A stretch of DNA of 64,000 nt from contig NZ_JAGSYG010000003.1 of NCBI RefSeq assembly GCF_025685655.1, positions 124,001-188,000 of the forward strand, read 5' to 3'. The position numbers were made by a program, and so were the translations under genes. Positions 1-8,430 of the stretch are shown in pieces. Source of the DNA: Acidicapsa ligni (GTDB lineage Bacteria; Acidobacteriota; Terriglobia; Terriglobales; Acidobacteriaceae). Below the pieces are notes generated by a model. The model had not been told where the DNA came from and searched no databases. It saw only the letters and a program-made list of their open reading frames with translations. How positions within the stretch are numbered: the stretch's first letter is position 1; each line of letters begins with the position of its first letter.

Positions 1-320
1 ATTTTGCTGGCTTCCTGCTTTTTTGCCGCTGGCTTTTTAGGAGCCTCGATCTTTGACGGGATGGGGATCGCTTTTTCGTCTACCGTGGGCTGTGCTTTAG
101 GCGCGGGCGGCGCAGGCGCTTCGCTGGGTTTTTCAGTTGCCAGTACATTATCGTTCGGCTTGTGGTCTGCAGGCAGAGGCAGGGCACTGCTGACTAGCTG
201 CACGGCGATCGCACCCTCGGTCGCCCCTCCCCAGGTGTTGTGAGGAAACAGCCCATTCAAAAAACCATAGCCCAGAACAAGTCCCACGAGCAGACCATGG
301 AAAAGCACGGCCTTCACCAT
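1..320 (-). CDS. TonB-family energy transducer, N-terminal part
   Basis: Incomplete: the C-terminal TonB domain lies beyond the left edge of the window. Reading from an ATG at 320, the protein has a single hydrophobic segment (about residues 4-22, VKAVLFHGLLVGLVLGYGF) and then a long Pro/Ala/Lys-rich stretch (PAPPAPKAQP, PIPSKIEAPKKPAAKKQE), the layout of TonB and similar periplasm-spanning proteins. The frame stays open upstream of 320 into the end of exbD, so the real start may lie a little higher (a cytoplasmic lead such as LEPEFLREPIGKP would be included), but no ATG, GTG or TTG is visible there. It follows exbB and exbD on the same strand, so it most likely passes proton-motive force to outer-membrane receptors or acts in a Tol-like role. 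The family call rests on architecture and context. Confidence 0.75.
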   Translation of the reverse strand, partial: MVKAVLFHGLLVGLVLGYGFLNGLFPHNTWGGATEGAIAVQLVSSALPLPADHKPNDNVLATEKPSEAPAPPAPKAQPTVDEKAIPIPSKIEAPKKPAAKKQEASK

Positions 321-415
321 CGGCTTGCCGATAGGCTCCCGTAGGAATTCCGGCTCGAGTTGTTCGCTGACCTGCAGCTTCTTGCTCCTGACCTGTTTCT
401 GTTGGTAAAGATCTA

Positions 416-838
416 CTAGTTGGACTTGGTTTCGAGTGGCTGGGTAACGATGCTGATGTTGGTAATGCCAGCCTGTTTAACAGAATCCATGACCGAGGCA
501 AACGCGCCGAAAGGAACGCGCTCATCCGCTCGTAGATAAATCACCTGGTGAGCGGGATCTACGCCGGATTGATGCAGTTGCGTCGCCAATTCGTGGATAT
601 TCACCGGCTTATCGCCCAGGAAAACCGTCTGATCCTTGGCTATGGTAACCACCAGGCGTTGTTCGGTGATCTCCTTGACCGTGCGTGTTTTGGGCACAGC
701 AACTTCAATGCCCGACTGCAGCACTGGTGCGGCAAGCATGAAAATAACCAGCAATACCAACACCACATCGACCAGCGGCGTGATGTTGATCTCGGCCAGC
801 GATGTCTGTGTGCGCCCGTTGCTGCCCGTAAAGGCCAT
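416..838 (-). CDS. exbD: ExbD/TolR-family biopolymer transport protein
   Basis: 140 residues, the usual length for ExbD/TolR. A short cytoplasmic N-terminus (about 20 residues) is followed by one membrane helix, INITPLVDVVLVLLVIFML, containing Asp24, the proton-pathway aspartate typical of the family. The rest is a periplasmic domain ending in VIYLRADERVPFGAF, a strongly conserved ExbD stretch. The start codon directly abuts the exbB stop (839-841), so the two are almost certainly translated from one message; the tonB-like gene follows. Together with ExbB it would form the inner-membrane proton-driven motor. ExbD and TolR cannot be separated firmly by sequence; the TonB neighbour and absence of tolA/tolB here favour ExbD. 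Confidence 0.93.
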   Translation of the reverse strand: MAFTGSNGRTQTSLAEINITPLVDVVLVLLVIFMLAAPVLQSGIEVAVPKTRTVKEITEQRLVVTIAKDQTVFLGDKPVNIHELATQLHQSGVDPAHQVIYLRADERVPFGAFASVMDSVKQAGITNISIVTQPLETKSN

Positions 839-1573
839 TTAGACCTCCCGTTCCATGAGCCGCGGATCTGTCGAGCGAGGGTCTGTCGAACGAGGATCAC
901 CTGCCCGCGCTCCCTGGGAAGGAGGTGGCTGGTTCGCGCCGCGCTGTGGAATCTCTTCCAGAGAATTCAGAAGTTCACGCGCAAAGTCATCAATCCCCGA
1001 CGCAAAAACACGCAGCCGAGCGGCGAACTGGTTGTAAGCGATGCCGGCAGGCACAGCGACGAAGATGCCCGCAGCCGTGGTGATGAGTGCTTCTGAAATT
1101 CCAGGCGCGACAGCACGCAGGGTAGCAGAACCGGCGGTCCCCAGGCCGTGAAACGCATCCACAATGCCCATAACGGTGCCGAAGAGGCCGACAAATGTGC
1201 TGGTGGAAGCAATAGTCGCCAGCCAGGTCAGTCTCTGTTCAAGCCGAGTAACCGCTTCGCTGCTTGCAGTCTGAGCAGAGCGCTCCAACGTAGCAACATT
1301 GCGCGGCGGACCGTAGCCGCCAGTCTGGCGCTTGTAGGCCTCATAAACTTCCTCAAAAACCAATGCAAGCGGGCTCGGCGCGTAGTCACCGGTATTGGCG
1401 GCAATTTCCTGAAGGCGCGTAGCTTTGCGGAAGGTCCGGATAAAGCGGCGGCTCTGTTTTGTGGCCTTGGAGAAAGTGCTCATCTTGCCAAAAATCAGCG
1501 TCCAGGAATAAACGCTGGCAATCGCCAGCACGAGCAGCACCGCTAGGGCCACCGGTCCGCTGTTGGAGAGCAT
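839..1573 (-). CDS. exbB: MotA/TolQ/ExbB proton channel family protein
   Basis: 244 residues with three membrane segments: about residues 8-27, a second containing STSTFVGLFGTVMGIVDAF (about 140-160) and a third with TTAAGIFVAVPAGIAYNQF (about 185-205). The GLFGTVMGI and AVPAGIAYN motifs are hallmarks of ExbB/TolQ. It is the first gene of an exbB-exbD-tonB operon. The C-terminal tail is unusual: the pentapeptide DPRST is repeated, encoded by a 15-bp tandem repeat near 860-900. The frame is open upstream of the ATG at 1573 as far as a stop near 1665 (residues such as SDAPPPPPTQGSSAIVE), so a non-ATG start upstream is possible, but none of the common start codons is present. Confidence 0.9.
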   Translation of the reverse strand: MLSNSGPVALAVLLVLAIASVYSWTLIFGKMSTFSKATKQSRRFIRTFRKATRLQEIAANTGDYAPSPLALVFEEVYEAYKRQTGGYGPPRNVATLERSAQTASSEAVTRLEQRLTWLATIASTSTFVGLFGTVMGIVDAFHGLGTAGSATLRAVAPGISEALITTAAGIFVAVPAGIAYNQFAARLRVFASGIDDFARELLNSLEEIPQRGANQPPPSQGARAGDPRSTDPRSTDPRLMEREV

Positions 1574-1859
1574 TTCAACGATCGCGCTGGATCCCTGCGT
1601 GGGAGGGGGAGGCGGCGCGTCTGACTGGAGAAAAAGGGCAAGGGCAGCGGCTAAAATCGGCGTGTACCTCGTCTATGAAGCTAGCAGATGAAGTAGCACT
1701 ACCCCAAGTTGCTAACAAGGTTCCGGTCGCCACTTGTGCCGGTGTTCTGAGCGAATAGCAGGGCTGCCGCATGGTATGCTGCGCACGGAATCCTGCATTT
1801 TTCGCCAACTGGTATGACGTCCTTACACTTCAGGCCAAATGCAGGAGAATGGTTTAACG

Positions 1860-3554
1860 ATGCTCGTCGAACTGCGCGCTGAAAATTATGCTGTCATTGA
1901 TCACGCCATAGCCGTCTTCGGCCCGGGGCTAAATTTACTCACCGGTGAAACTGGCGCTGGCAAATCGATCCTGGTTGACGCGCTTGCCCTGCTCATGGGC
2001 GGTAAAGCCTCAGCCGAAGTAGTCCGCCATGGCGCTGATAAGGCCGTGGTCTCCTGCGTTTTCGAGGCAACGGCGACAGCAGATTCGATTCTAGAAGAAA
2101 ATGGCATCGACGGGAGCGGATCGGAAATCATTCTACGCCGGGAGATTCTGGTTACAGGCAAAGGCCGCGTCTTTGTAAATAACCAGCCCGCAACGGTCGC
2201 GGTACTTAAGTTACTTGCTCCTGAACTCGCACTGGTTCACGCGCAGAGTGAAACTCTGAGCAGCTTCGACCAGGTACAGCAGCGAATTCTTCTGGACCGG
2301 TTCGCCAGCCTTGAATCGACAACCGTCTCCGAAGCCTACACGCGCTGGCGCGGGGCAGCCGCAAAATTAGCTGAGCTCGAACAGGGCGAACAAGACCGCC
2401 TTCGAATGGTCGATCTTTGGAGCTATCAGAAAAAAGAGATCGAAGCAGCTCAGCTCGCCGCAGGCGAAGACCTGCAGTTAGAGACCGAAAAGCGCGTACT
2501 GGCCAATGCCGAAAAACTTTATGCAGCAGCCATGGGCGCATTCGACCAGCTTTACGAGGGCAATACCTCTGCCGAGTCGTCTCTGCGTAACGCTCTGCGA
2601 AGCGTAGAAGAGCTCGCCCGCTACGATGCCAAATTTACCGATGCGGTGCAACAACTTACCTCTGCCCGCGCCATCGTGGACGACCTTAGCGATACCCTGC
2701 GGGATTATGCCGAGAAAATTAACGCATCCCCTGACCGGCTGGCTGAAATCGAAGATCGTTTGGTTGTTCTCGACAGGCTCAAGCGCAAGTACGGCAGCAC
2801 CATCGACGAAGTAATCGCTTTTGGAGCAGAAGTCGCCGCAAAGCTCGCCGAGGTTGAGGATAGAGACGAAATTCTAAAGCAGCTTCGGACAGACCTGACA
2901 GATGCACGCGCAAAGTACGTGACGGCAGCGCAGGCCTTGAGTGGATTGCGTTCGGCAGCAGCAGGGAAGTTGGCGCGCCTTGCCGAGAAGCAGATCAACG
3001 ACCTGGCCATGAAGGTTCAATTCACCGTGACCATCGCCCCGCAGTCAGACGAATCAGCATGGGCTTCTCATGGCTGGGATTCCGTGGAGTATCGCATTGC
3101 CACTAATCCCGGCGAGCCACTTAAGCTATTGCATGAGATCGCATCGGGCGGCGAAATGAGCCGCGTCATGTTGGCGCTCAAAGTTACTGTCGAAGAGGGA
3201 ACCGGCAAGCCTGCCGCAACACGCTCCAGCAAGCCAGTCGCACCCAGAACACTGGTTTTCGATGAAATCGATATCGGCATCGGTGGTCGCGCCGCAGAGG
3301 CTGTAGGGCAGAAACTCAAGACACTCAGCCAGGCCCAGCAAGTGCTGTGCGTCACCCATCTTCCGCAAATTGCAGCGTTCGCAGATCAACACTTCCTGCT
3401 TGAAAAGCGCGAAGATCACGGCCGCACCAAGACCCAGGTTCGTTTGCTGGATGACCGTATGCGGGTCGAAGAAGTTGCCCGTATGCTCAGTGGCGCAGTA
3501 GTTACTGAGGCCAGCCAGCGGCACGCCAGTCAGATGATTGAAGCCAGCCGCTGA
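1860..3554 (+). CDS. recN: DNA repair protein RecN
   Basis: SMC-like ATPase of double-strand break repair, acting with RecA at DNA ends. The N-terminus MLVELRAENYAVIDHA followed by Walker A GETGAGKSILVDAL is diagnostic, as is the C-terminal Walker B region TLVFDEIDIGIGGRAAEAVG, preceded by the signature ASGGEMSRVMLALK. A coiled-coil-rich middle (about residues 150-360) separates the ATPase halves, giving about 564 residues, normal for RecN. An ATG seven codons upstream (1839) would add MQENGLT. I prefer 1860 because homologues begin at MLVEL and a GGAG lies about 14 bases upstream, though that spacing is long. The gene is divergent from exbB. No defects are visible. Confidence 0.96.
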   Translation: MLVELRAENYAVIDHAIAVFGPGLNLLTGETGAGKSILVDALALLMGGKASAEVVRHGADKAVVSCVFEATATADSILEENGIDGSGSEIILRREILVTGKGRVFVNNQPATVAVLKLLAPELALVHAQSETLSSFDQVQQRILLDRFASLESTTVSEAYTRWRGAAAKLAELEQGEQDRLRMVDLWSYQKKEIEAAQLAAGEDLQLETEKRVLANAEKLYAAAMGAFDQLYEGNTSAESSLRNALRSVEELARYDAKFTDAVQQLTSARAIVDDLSDTLRDYAEKINASPDRLAEIEDRLVVLDRLKRKYGSTIDEVIAFGAEVAAKLAEVEDRDEILKQLRTDLTDARAKYVTAAQALSGLRSAAAGKLARLAEKQINDLAMKVQFTVTIAPQSDESAWASHGWDSVEYRIATNPGEPLKLLHEIASGGEMSRVMLALKVTVEEGTGKPAATRSSKPVAPRTLVFDEIDIGIGGRAAEAVGQKLKTLSQAQQVLCVTHLPQIAAFADQHFLLEKREDHGRTKTQVRLLDDRMRVEEVARMLSGAVVTEASQRHASQMIEASR

Positions 3555-3667
3555 CCGTCAGTATCCCGCCGATCGCAACCTGTTCCCGCTCAACCGCTTA
3601 GAACGACCATTGGCTGCTTGAATTCCCCTATTACATTTCCCTGATGGGAAGGGGAGTCACTAATTGG

Positions 3668-3673
3668 TATACT
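3668..3673 (+). promoter_or_regulatory. Candidate -10 element of the ispH/hopanoid transcript
   Basis: TATACT preceded by ATTGG, lying 7 bases before a GTG in the ispH frame at 3680. No good -35 hexamer is seen at the standard distance. If real, transcription would begin at or next to the GTG, giving a leaderless message and ruling out the ATG at 3644 as the start. Confidence 0.4.
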
Positions 3674-3679
3674 CAGAGA

Positions 3680-4708
3680 GTGACACTCTTAGCTCAGGAA
3701 TCTCTTCCCAACGTTGGCCGCGCGGATAGCAGCGCGGCTCAAAAACGCGTTCTGTTGCTCAAGCCTCGTGGATTTTGCGCTGGCGTAGTTCGTGCGATTG
3801 ACATTGTCAAAATTGCGCTCGAAACATTCGGCGCGCCAATCTACGTCCGCCGCGAAATCGTCCACAACCGATTTGTGGTCAACGAGTTGGCAGAAAAGGG
3901 CGCAATCTTCGTCAACGAAATTGAAGAAGTGCCAGCCGGCCAGCGTGTGATCTACAGTGCGCACGGTGTCTCCCCTGCAGTCCGCGAAGCCAGTAAAGCA
4001 CGCGGTCTTAAGGTGATTGATGCCACCTGCCCACTCGTGACCAAGGTTCACGTCGAAGCCGTCAAGTTCGCCAAGCAGGGCTACTCGCTCGTGCTCGTCG
4101 GTCATCGCGATCACGATGAGATCGAAGGCACCCTGGGCGAAGCTCCTGAAGCGACGCAGGTTGTTTCCAACGTCGAAGAGGTTGAAGCGCTGGTCGTGGT
4201 CGATCCTGATCGTGTCGCCTATCTGACGCAGACCACGCTTTCTCTCGACGAGGCGCGCGATATTATTCACGCCCTTAAGGTAAAGTTCCCAAACATTGTA
4301 GGGCCGCATACGCAGGACATCTGCTACGCCACTGAGAATCGTCAGGTTGCCGTGCGCAACGTTGCCCCCGGAGCGAATCTGGTGTTGGTTGTTGGTTCGA
4401 CCAACAGCTCGAACTCAAATCGCCTGGTCGAAGTTTCTAACAACCTCGGCACTCAGGCGTATCTCATTGATAACTCCGCAGCAATTGATCCCAAGTGGCT
4501 GGAGGGCGTGAATTCCGTTGCCGTGACAGCCGGAGCCTCCGCACCGGAAGTTCTAGTCGAGGATGTGATCAATTATTTGCAACAAAACGGGTATTCCAGC
4601 GTCGAAGAAGTTGAAGTTATGCCGGAAAATGTGCGCTTCGGTTTGCCGCCTGAGATCATCCAAGCTATCGGTGGCGCGAACGGCGCCCAGTCGATTCCAG
4701 TCCGCTAG
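3680..4708 (+). CDS. ispH: 4-hydroxy-3-methylbut-2-enyl diphosphate reductase (IspH/LytB)
   Basis: Last step of the MEP isoprenoid pathway: a [4Fe-4S] enzyme converting HMBPP to isopentenyl and dimethylallyl diphosphate. The three cluster cysteines are visible in KPRGFCAGVVRAIDIV, DATCPLVTKVH and DICYATENRQ, with the substrate-binding SAHGVSPAVR and GHRDHDEIEG motifs. Length is about 342 residues from a GTG at 3680; an ATG at 3644 in the same frame would add 12 atypical residues and lies upstream of a TATACT box, so I favour the GTG. It sits about 50 bp before shc on the same strand, which makes sense because it supplies the C5 units for squalene and hopanoids. Confidence 0.95.
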   Translation: MTLLAQESLPNVGRADSSAAQKRVLLLKPRGFCAGVVRAIDIVKIALETFGAPIYVRREIVHNRFVVNELAEKGAIFVNEIEEVPAGQRVIYSAHGVSPAVREASKARGLKVIDATCPLVTKVHVEAVKFAKQGYSLVLVGHRDHDEIEGTLGEAPEATQVVSNVEEVEALVVVDPDRVAYLTQTTLSLDEARDIIHALKVKFPNIVGPHTQDICYATENRQVAVRNVAPGANLVLVVGSTNSSNSNRLVEVSNNLGTQAYLIDNSAAIDPKWLEGVNSVAVTAGASAPEVLVEDVINYLQQNGYSSVEEVEVMPENVRFGLPPEIIQAIGGANGAQSIPVR

Positions 4709-4757
4709 AACTCTCCGCATTCGGGGACACTTGTAGAGCCAGACGAAACTGAGACGC

Positions 4758-6764
4758 ATGAGTAAATTTGAAGCCAACGTAAAGCCCGCTGCACCACGGT
4801 TTGGCCGCATCGACGCGGACATCTCTCAGGTGGACGCAGCGGTGGCTCGTTCGTGCGATTACATCTTCTCGGAGCAGCATCCCGACGGCTACTGGTCTGC
4901 TGAACTCGAAGCAGATTCGATGCTTGAGGCTGACTATATTTTCCTGCATACGCTGCTTGAAAGCGGTGATCCAGGCAAAATGAAACGTGCGTTGACTGAG
5001 ATTTTGCGTTATCAGAACGCCGATGGAAGCTGGAGCATCTATCCCGGCGCGCCCGGAAATATCTCGCTTGCAGTGAAGTGCTACTTCGCCTGCAAGCTGA
5101 TGGGGATGTCTGCGGACAATCCTATCCTTGTTCGTGCCCGAGAGTGGATTCTGGCCAGCGGTGGTGTAGTCGAGTGCAACACCTTTACCAAGATCTACCT
5201 CTGCGCACTTGGCCAATACGACTACGACGCTGTTCCTGCTATCCCGCCGGAAATTGTTCTTGCGCCGAACTGGTTCTACTTCAATATCTACGAGATCTCT
5301 TCCTGGTCCCGAGCAATCCTGGTTCCACTCTCGATCATTTACGCCAAAAAGCCCTTCAAAAAGATTGCAGCAGAGCAGGGAATTGATGAGCTTTTTGTCG
5401 GTGGTCGCGAGAATGCCAATCTGCGTCTGCGCATGGATCGCAAGAAGCTTGTTAGTTGGCGCAATTTCTTCCTCATCGCCGATCGGGCTTTTCATTGGGT
5501 AGAGGCTGTTTACATCCGTCCCTTACGCAAGCTGGCCCTGCGTAAGGCAGAAAAGTGGATGCTCGAACGCCTCGAAATGTCAGACGGCCTGGGTGCTATC
5601 TATCCCGCCATGCTGAACGCGATTGTGGCACTGCGTTGCCTGGGCTACTCCGATGACGATCCTCAGGTTATTCGCGCCCGCGATGAGTTTGAAAAGCTTG
5701 GCATCGAGGACGCGGGTATTCCGGATTACTCTGAGCCAACCTTCCGTATGCAGCCCTGTATGTCTCCGGTATGGGATACCGCGTATGCAGTCTTCGTTCT
5801 AGGGGAAGCTGGGGTGCCATCCACAGATGCGCGCATGCTCAAGGCCGCCGACTGGATGCTCTCCAAAGAAGTCCGTCACAAGGGCGACTGGTCGGTTAAA
5901 GTCCCCAATGCGGAGCCGGGTGGCTGGTACTTCGAATTTAATAACGAGTTCTATCCCGATACCGATGACACGGCTCAAGTGCTGTTGGCGTTGAACAAGG
6001 TTGAGAATCCGCGTGAGCGTTATCAGTACGATGTTTCGCAACGTGCTATCAACTGGCTCTTTGCCATGCAATGCAAAAACGGCGGCTGGGCCAGCTTTGA
6101 TAAAGACAACACCAAGATGATCTTCCAGTACATCCCATTCGCTGATCACAACGCGATGCTGGACCCACCGACCGTAGATATTACCGGGCGCATTCTTGAA
6201 ATGCTGGCTACGTACGGCTTTTCGCGTGAAGACAAGCGTGTCGAAAAGGCGATCCAGTTCATCTTCTCCGAACAGGAATCCGACGGCAGTTGGTTTGGCC
6301 GCTGGGGTGTGAACTACATCTACGGGACATTCCTGGTTCTGCGCGGATTGGACGCGATGGGTATCGACAATCATGAACCCCAGATCCAGCAAGCCGCCGA
6401 GTGGATTCGCATGATTCAGAATTCCGATGGTGGATGGGGCGAAAGCTGCAATAGCTACGATGATCCAATTACGCGTGGCATCGGGCCAAGTACCCCGTCG
6501 CAAACTGCCTGGGCAATTCTGGGCTTATTAGCGGCTGGTGACAATCGTAGTGACTCGGTAGCCAAGGGCATCCGCTGGTTGTTGGAACGCCAGCAGGCGG
6601 ATGGTTCCTGGGACGAATCCACCGGCGAAGGTGCGACCCATCAGGCGCTCTATACCGGAACAGGTTTTCCGCGAGTCTTCTACCTTGCTTATCACATGTA
6701 TCGCAACTTCTTCCCGCTACTGGCAATGACGACCTACAAGCGGGCAATGGAAAGCGCCGCTTAA
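4758..6764 (+). CDS. shc: Squalene-hopene cyclase
   Basis: Cyclises squalene to hopene/hopanol at the membrane. 668 residues, close to the family norm. The catalytic acid motif DXDDTA is present as DTDDTA at about residues 401-406, and QW repeats are easy to see: QNADGSW (86-92), QCKNGGWASF, QESDGSWFGRW, QNSDGGWGE and QQADGSWDE. The C-terminal GTGFPRVFYLAYHMYRNFFP is also typical. It is the first gene of the hopanoid operon, downstream of ispH and followed by hpnH. The ribosome-binding site is weak (GAGACGC before ATG). No broken or missing motif was seen. Confidence 0.97.
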   Translation: MSKFEANVKPAAPRFGRIDADISQVDAAVARSCDYIFSEQHPDGYWSAELEADSMLEADYIFLHTLLESGDPGKMKRALTEILRYQNADGSWSIYPGAPGNISLAVKCYFACKLMGMSADNPILVRAREWILASGGVVECNTFTKIYLCALGQYDYDAVPAIPPEIVLAPNWFYFNIYEISSWSRAILVPLSIIYAKKPFKKIAAEQGIDELFVGGRENANLRLRMDRKKLVSWRNFFLIADRAFHWVEAVYIRPLRKLALRKAEKWMLERLEMSDGLGAIYPAMLNAIVALRCLGYSDDDPQVIRARDEFEKLGIEDAGIPDYSEPTFRMQPCMSPVWDTAYAVFVLGEAGVPSTDARMLKAADWMLSKEVRHKGDWSVKVPNAEPGGWYFEFNNEFYPDTDDTAQVLLALNKVENPRERYQYDVSQRAINWLFAMQCKNGGWASFDKDNTKMIFQYIPFADHNAMLDPPTVDITGRILEMLATYGFSREDKRVEKAIQFIFSEQESDGSWFGRWGVNYIYGTFLVLRGLDAMGIDNHEPQIQQAAEWIRMIQNSDGGWGESCNSYDDPITRGIGPSTPSQTAWAILGLLAAGDNRSDSVAKGIRWLLERQQADGSWDESTGEGATHQALYTGTGFPRVFYLAYHMYRNFFPLLAMTTYKRAMESAA

Positions 6765-6822
6765 TCATTGTTGGCTTAAGCTGGTTTGCACGATCGCCCT
6801 AAGGGCACAGGAGGTTTGAACG

Positions 6823-7965
6823 ATGGCTGTACCAATTTCACAGATGTGGACCGTAGCAAGCTATATCCTCAAAAAGAGGCTGAGCGGCCAGAAGAAGTAC
6901 CCGCTCGTGCTGATGCTCGAGCCACTCTTCCGCTGCAATCTGGCGTGCGCTGGATGTGGCAAGGTGCAGTATCCGCCACACATTCTCAAGAAGCAGTTAA
7001 GCCCCGAAGAGTGCTTCCATGCAGTCGAAGAATGCGGCGTCCCCATGGTCTCGCTACCTGGCGGCGAGCCGCTGCTGCACCCGCAGATCGTCGAGATCGT
7101 CAACGGCCTGGTCGAGCGTAAGAAGTACATTTATCTCTGCACCAACGCGCTCGAACTCAAGAAGCGTCTGCACGAGTTCACGCCTTCGAAGTACCTGACT
7201 TTCTCGGTTCATCTCGACGGCCAGCGTGAGCACCACGATATGTCCGTCTGCCGCGAAGGTGGTTACGACATCGCCGTCGAAGGCATCAAGGAAGCAGTGA
7301 AGCGTGGTTTCCGCGTCACTACTAACGCCACCTTCTTCGACGGCACCGATCCAAACAGCGTCCGCAGCTTCTTTGACGAAGTAATGTCCATGGGCGTTGA
7401 AGGCATCGTACTTTCGCCGGGATACAGCTACGAAAAGGCTCCGGATCAGCAGCACTTCCTCGGTCGCGCCAAAACTCGCCGTCTCTTCCGCGCCATTTTG
7501 TCCAACCGCAAGAAGTCGTGGAAGTTCAACATGTCGCCGCTCTTCCTCGAATTCCTGATGGGCAAGCGTAACTACGAGTGCACCGCATGGGGTTCGCCCG
7601 CGTATAACATCTTCGGATGGCAGAAGCCCTGCTACCTGCTCCAGGATGGCTACACCGACACCTTCCAGGAACTGCTCGATACGACTAACTGGGATGAATA
7701 TGGCACCGCCAGCGGCAACCCCAAGTGCGCTAACTGCATGGTAAGTTGCGGTTATGAACCGACTGCCGTAAACGCAGGCTTTGGTTCGTTGAGTGGATTT
7801 TTCGCGATGGCCAAGGCTGCAATTTTCTCCAGCTACAAAGACCAGGGTGCTCTCGATCTGCTCAACAATCACACCACCTTCACGGCAGAGCGTAGCCACC
7901 TCGTTAAGATCGAGGGCGTCTCGCTCACGCCGCAAGTGGCCCAGCTTGAGGAGACACGCGCATGA
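6823..7965 (+). CDS. hpnH: Adenosylhopane synthase HpnH (radical SAM)
   Basis: Radical SAM enzyme that joins the 5'-deoxyadenosyl group to diploptene/hopene to give adenosylhopane, the first side-chain step of bacteriohopanepolyols. The cluster motif CNLACAGC (Cys38, Cys42, Cys45) and the N-terminus MAVPISQMWTVASYILKK match HpnH closely; a C-terminal cysteine-containing block CANCMVSCGYEPTA is also present. 380 residues, typical length. A strong AGGAGGT lies 7 bases before the ATG. Its stop overlaps the start of the next gene (ATGA at 7962-7965). Confidence 0.96.
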   Translation: MAVPISQMWTVASYILKKRLSGQKKYPLVLMLEPLFRCNLACAGCGKVQYPPHILKKQLSPEECFHAVEECGVPMVSLPGGEPLLHPQIVEIVNGLVERKKYIYLCTNALELKKRLHEFTPSKYLTFSVHLDGQREHHDMSVCREGGYDIAVEGIKEAVKRGFRVTTNATFFDGTDPNSVRSFFDEVMSMGVEGIVLSPGYSYEKAPDQQHFLGRAKTRRLFRAILSNRKKSWKFNMSPLFLEFLMGKRNYECTAWGSPAYNIFGWQKPCYLLQDGYTDTFQELLDTTNWDEYGTASGNPKCANCMVSCGYEPTAVNAGFGSLSGFFAMAKAAIFSSYKDQGALDLLNNHTTFTAERSHLVKIEGVSLTPQVAQLEETRA

Positions 7966-8390
7966 GCCAACCCGTGCACGCTGCAACTCCTGTGAACGTC
8001 GATGAACTTGAAGTAGTAGACGGCCGTGCTTACGAAAACCTCGAAGGCTGGATCCCAGAATTAGCCAACGAAGCCGATCTGCAGAATGCGCTTGAAAAGG
8101 CATTCGATTATCGCGGGGATATCTCGCTGACGTTCAAGAATGGCGAAACGGTTGAGGCTTACATTTTCAATCGTCAATCGGGTAAGTCGCTGGCGGATTC
8201 GTACGTGCAATATTTCGCTTCGAATGCGCTCGAAAAACGGAAAGCAAGTTACGCTGAAATCGCCAGGATCGAGTTCACCGGCAAAGACCGTGCAGCAGGC
8301 AAACATTGGGAAGCCTGGCTCAAGAAATATGCCGAAAAGAAGGCAGCCGGCGAAACCAATATCGCCCTGCATCCAGAGGCTCTGGACTAA
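7962..8390 (+). CDS. Unrecognised 142-residue protein in the hopanoid operon
   Basis: I do not recognise the family. The product is soluble, with no signal peptide or membrane helix. It has a run that looks like paired beta strands (GDISLTFKNGETVEAYIFNR), then a linker and YAEIARIEFTGKDRAAGKHW, then a charged helix (WEAWLKKYAEKKAAGE); the strand pattern suggests a small SH3/Sm-like barrel, an inference only. It is translationally coupled to hpnH by an ATGA overlap and followed after about 40 bp by hpnA, so it is very likely expressed with the pathway. It could be an accessory or regulatory subunit rather than an enzyme, since no obvious catalytic motif is present. Confidence 0.85.
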   Translation: MSQPVHAATPVNVDELEVVDGRAYENLEGWIPELANEADLQNALEKAFDYRGDISLTFKNGETVEAYIFNRQSGKSLADSYVQYFASNALEKRKASYAEIARIEFTGKDRAAGKHWEAWLKKYAEKKAAGETNIALHPEALD

Positions 8391-8430
8391 CTTATAATTC
8401 AGTCGCGTTCTACTATACGCAAAGCTAATC

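Noticed and set aside
4..243. Plus-strand open frame across the TonB gene
   Set aside because: It is the complement of the Pro/Lys-rich TonB linker; Ala/Gly/Ser-rich shadow with no family features.
148..525. Minus-strand frame overlapping ExbD and TonB
   Set aside because: It overlaps a clear ExbD and the TonB N-terminus in another frame; Arg/Ser-rich, no domain.
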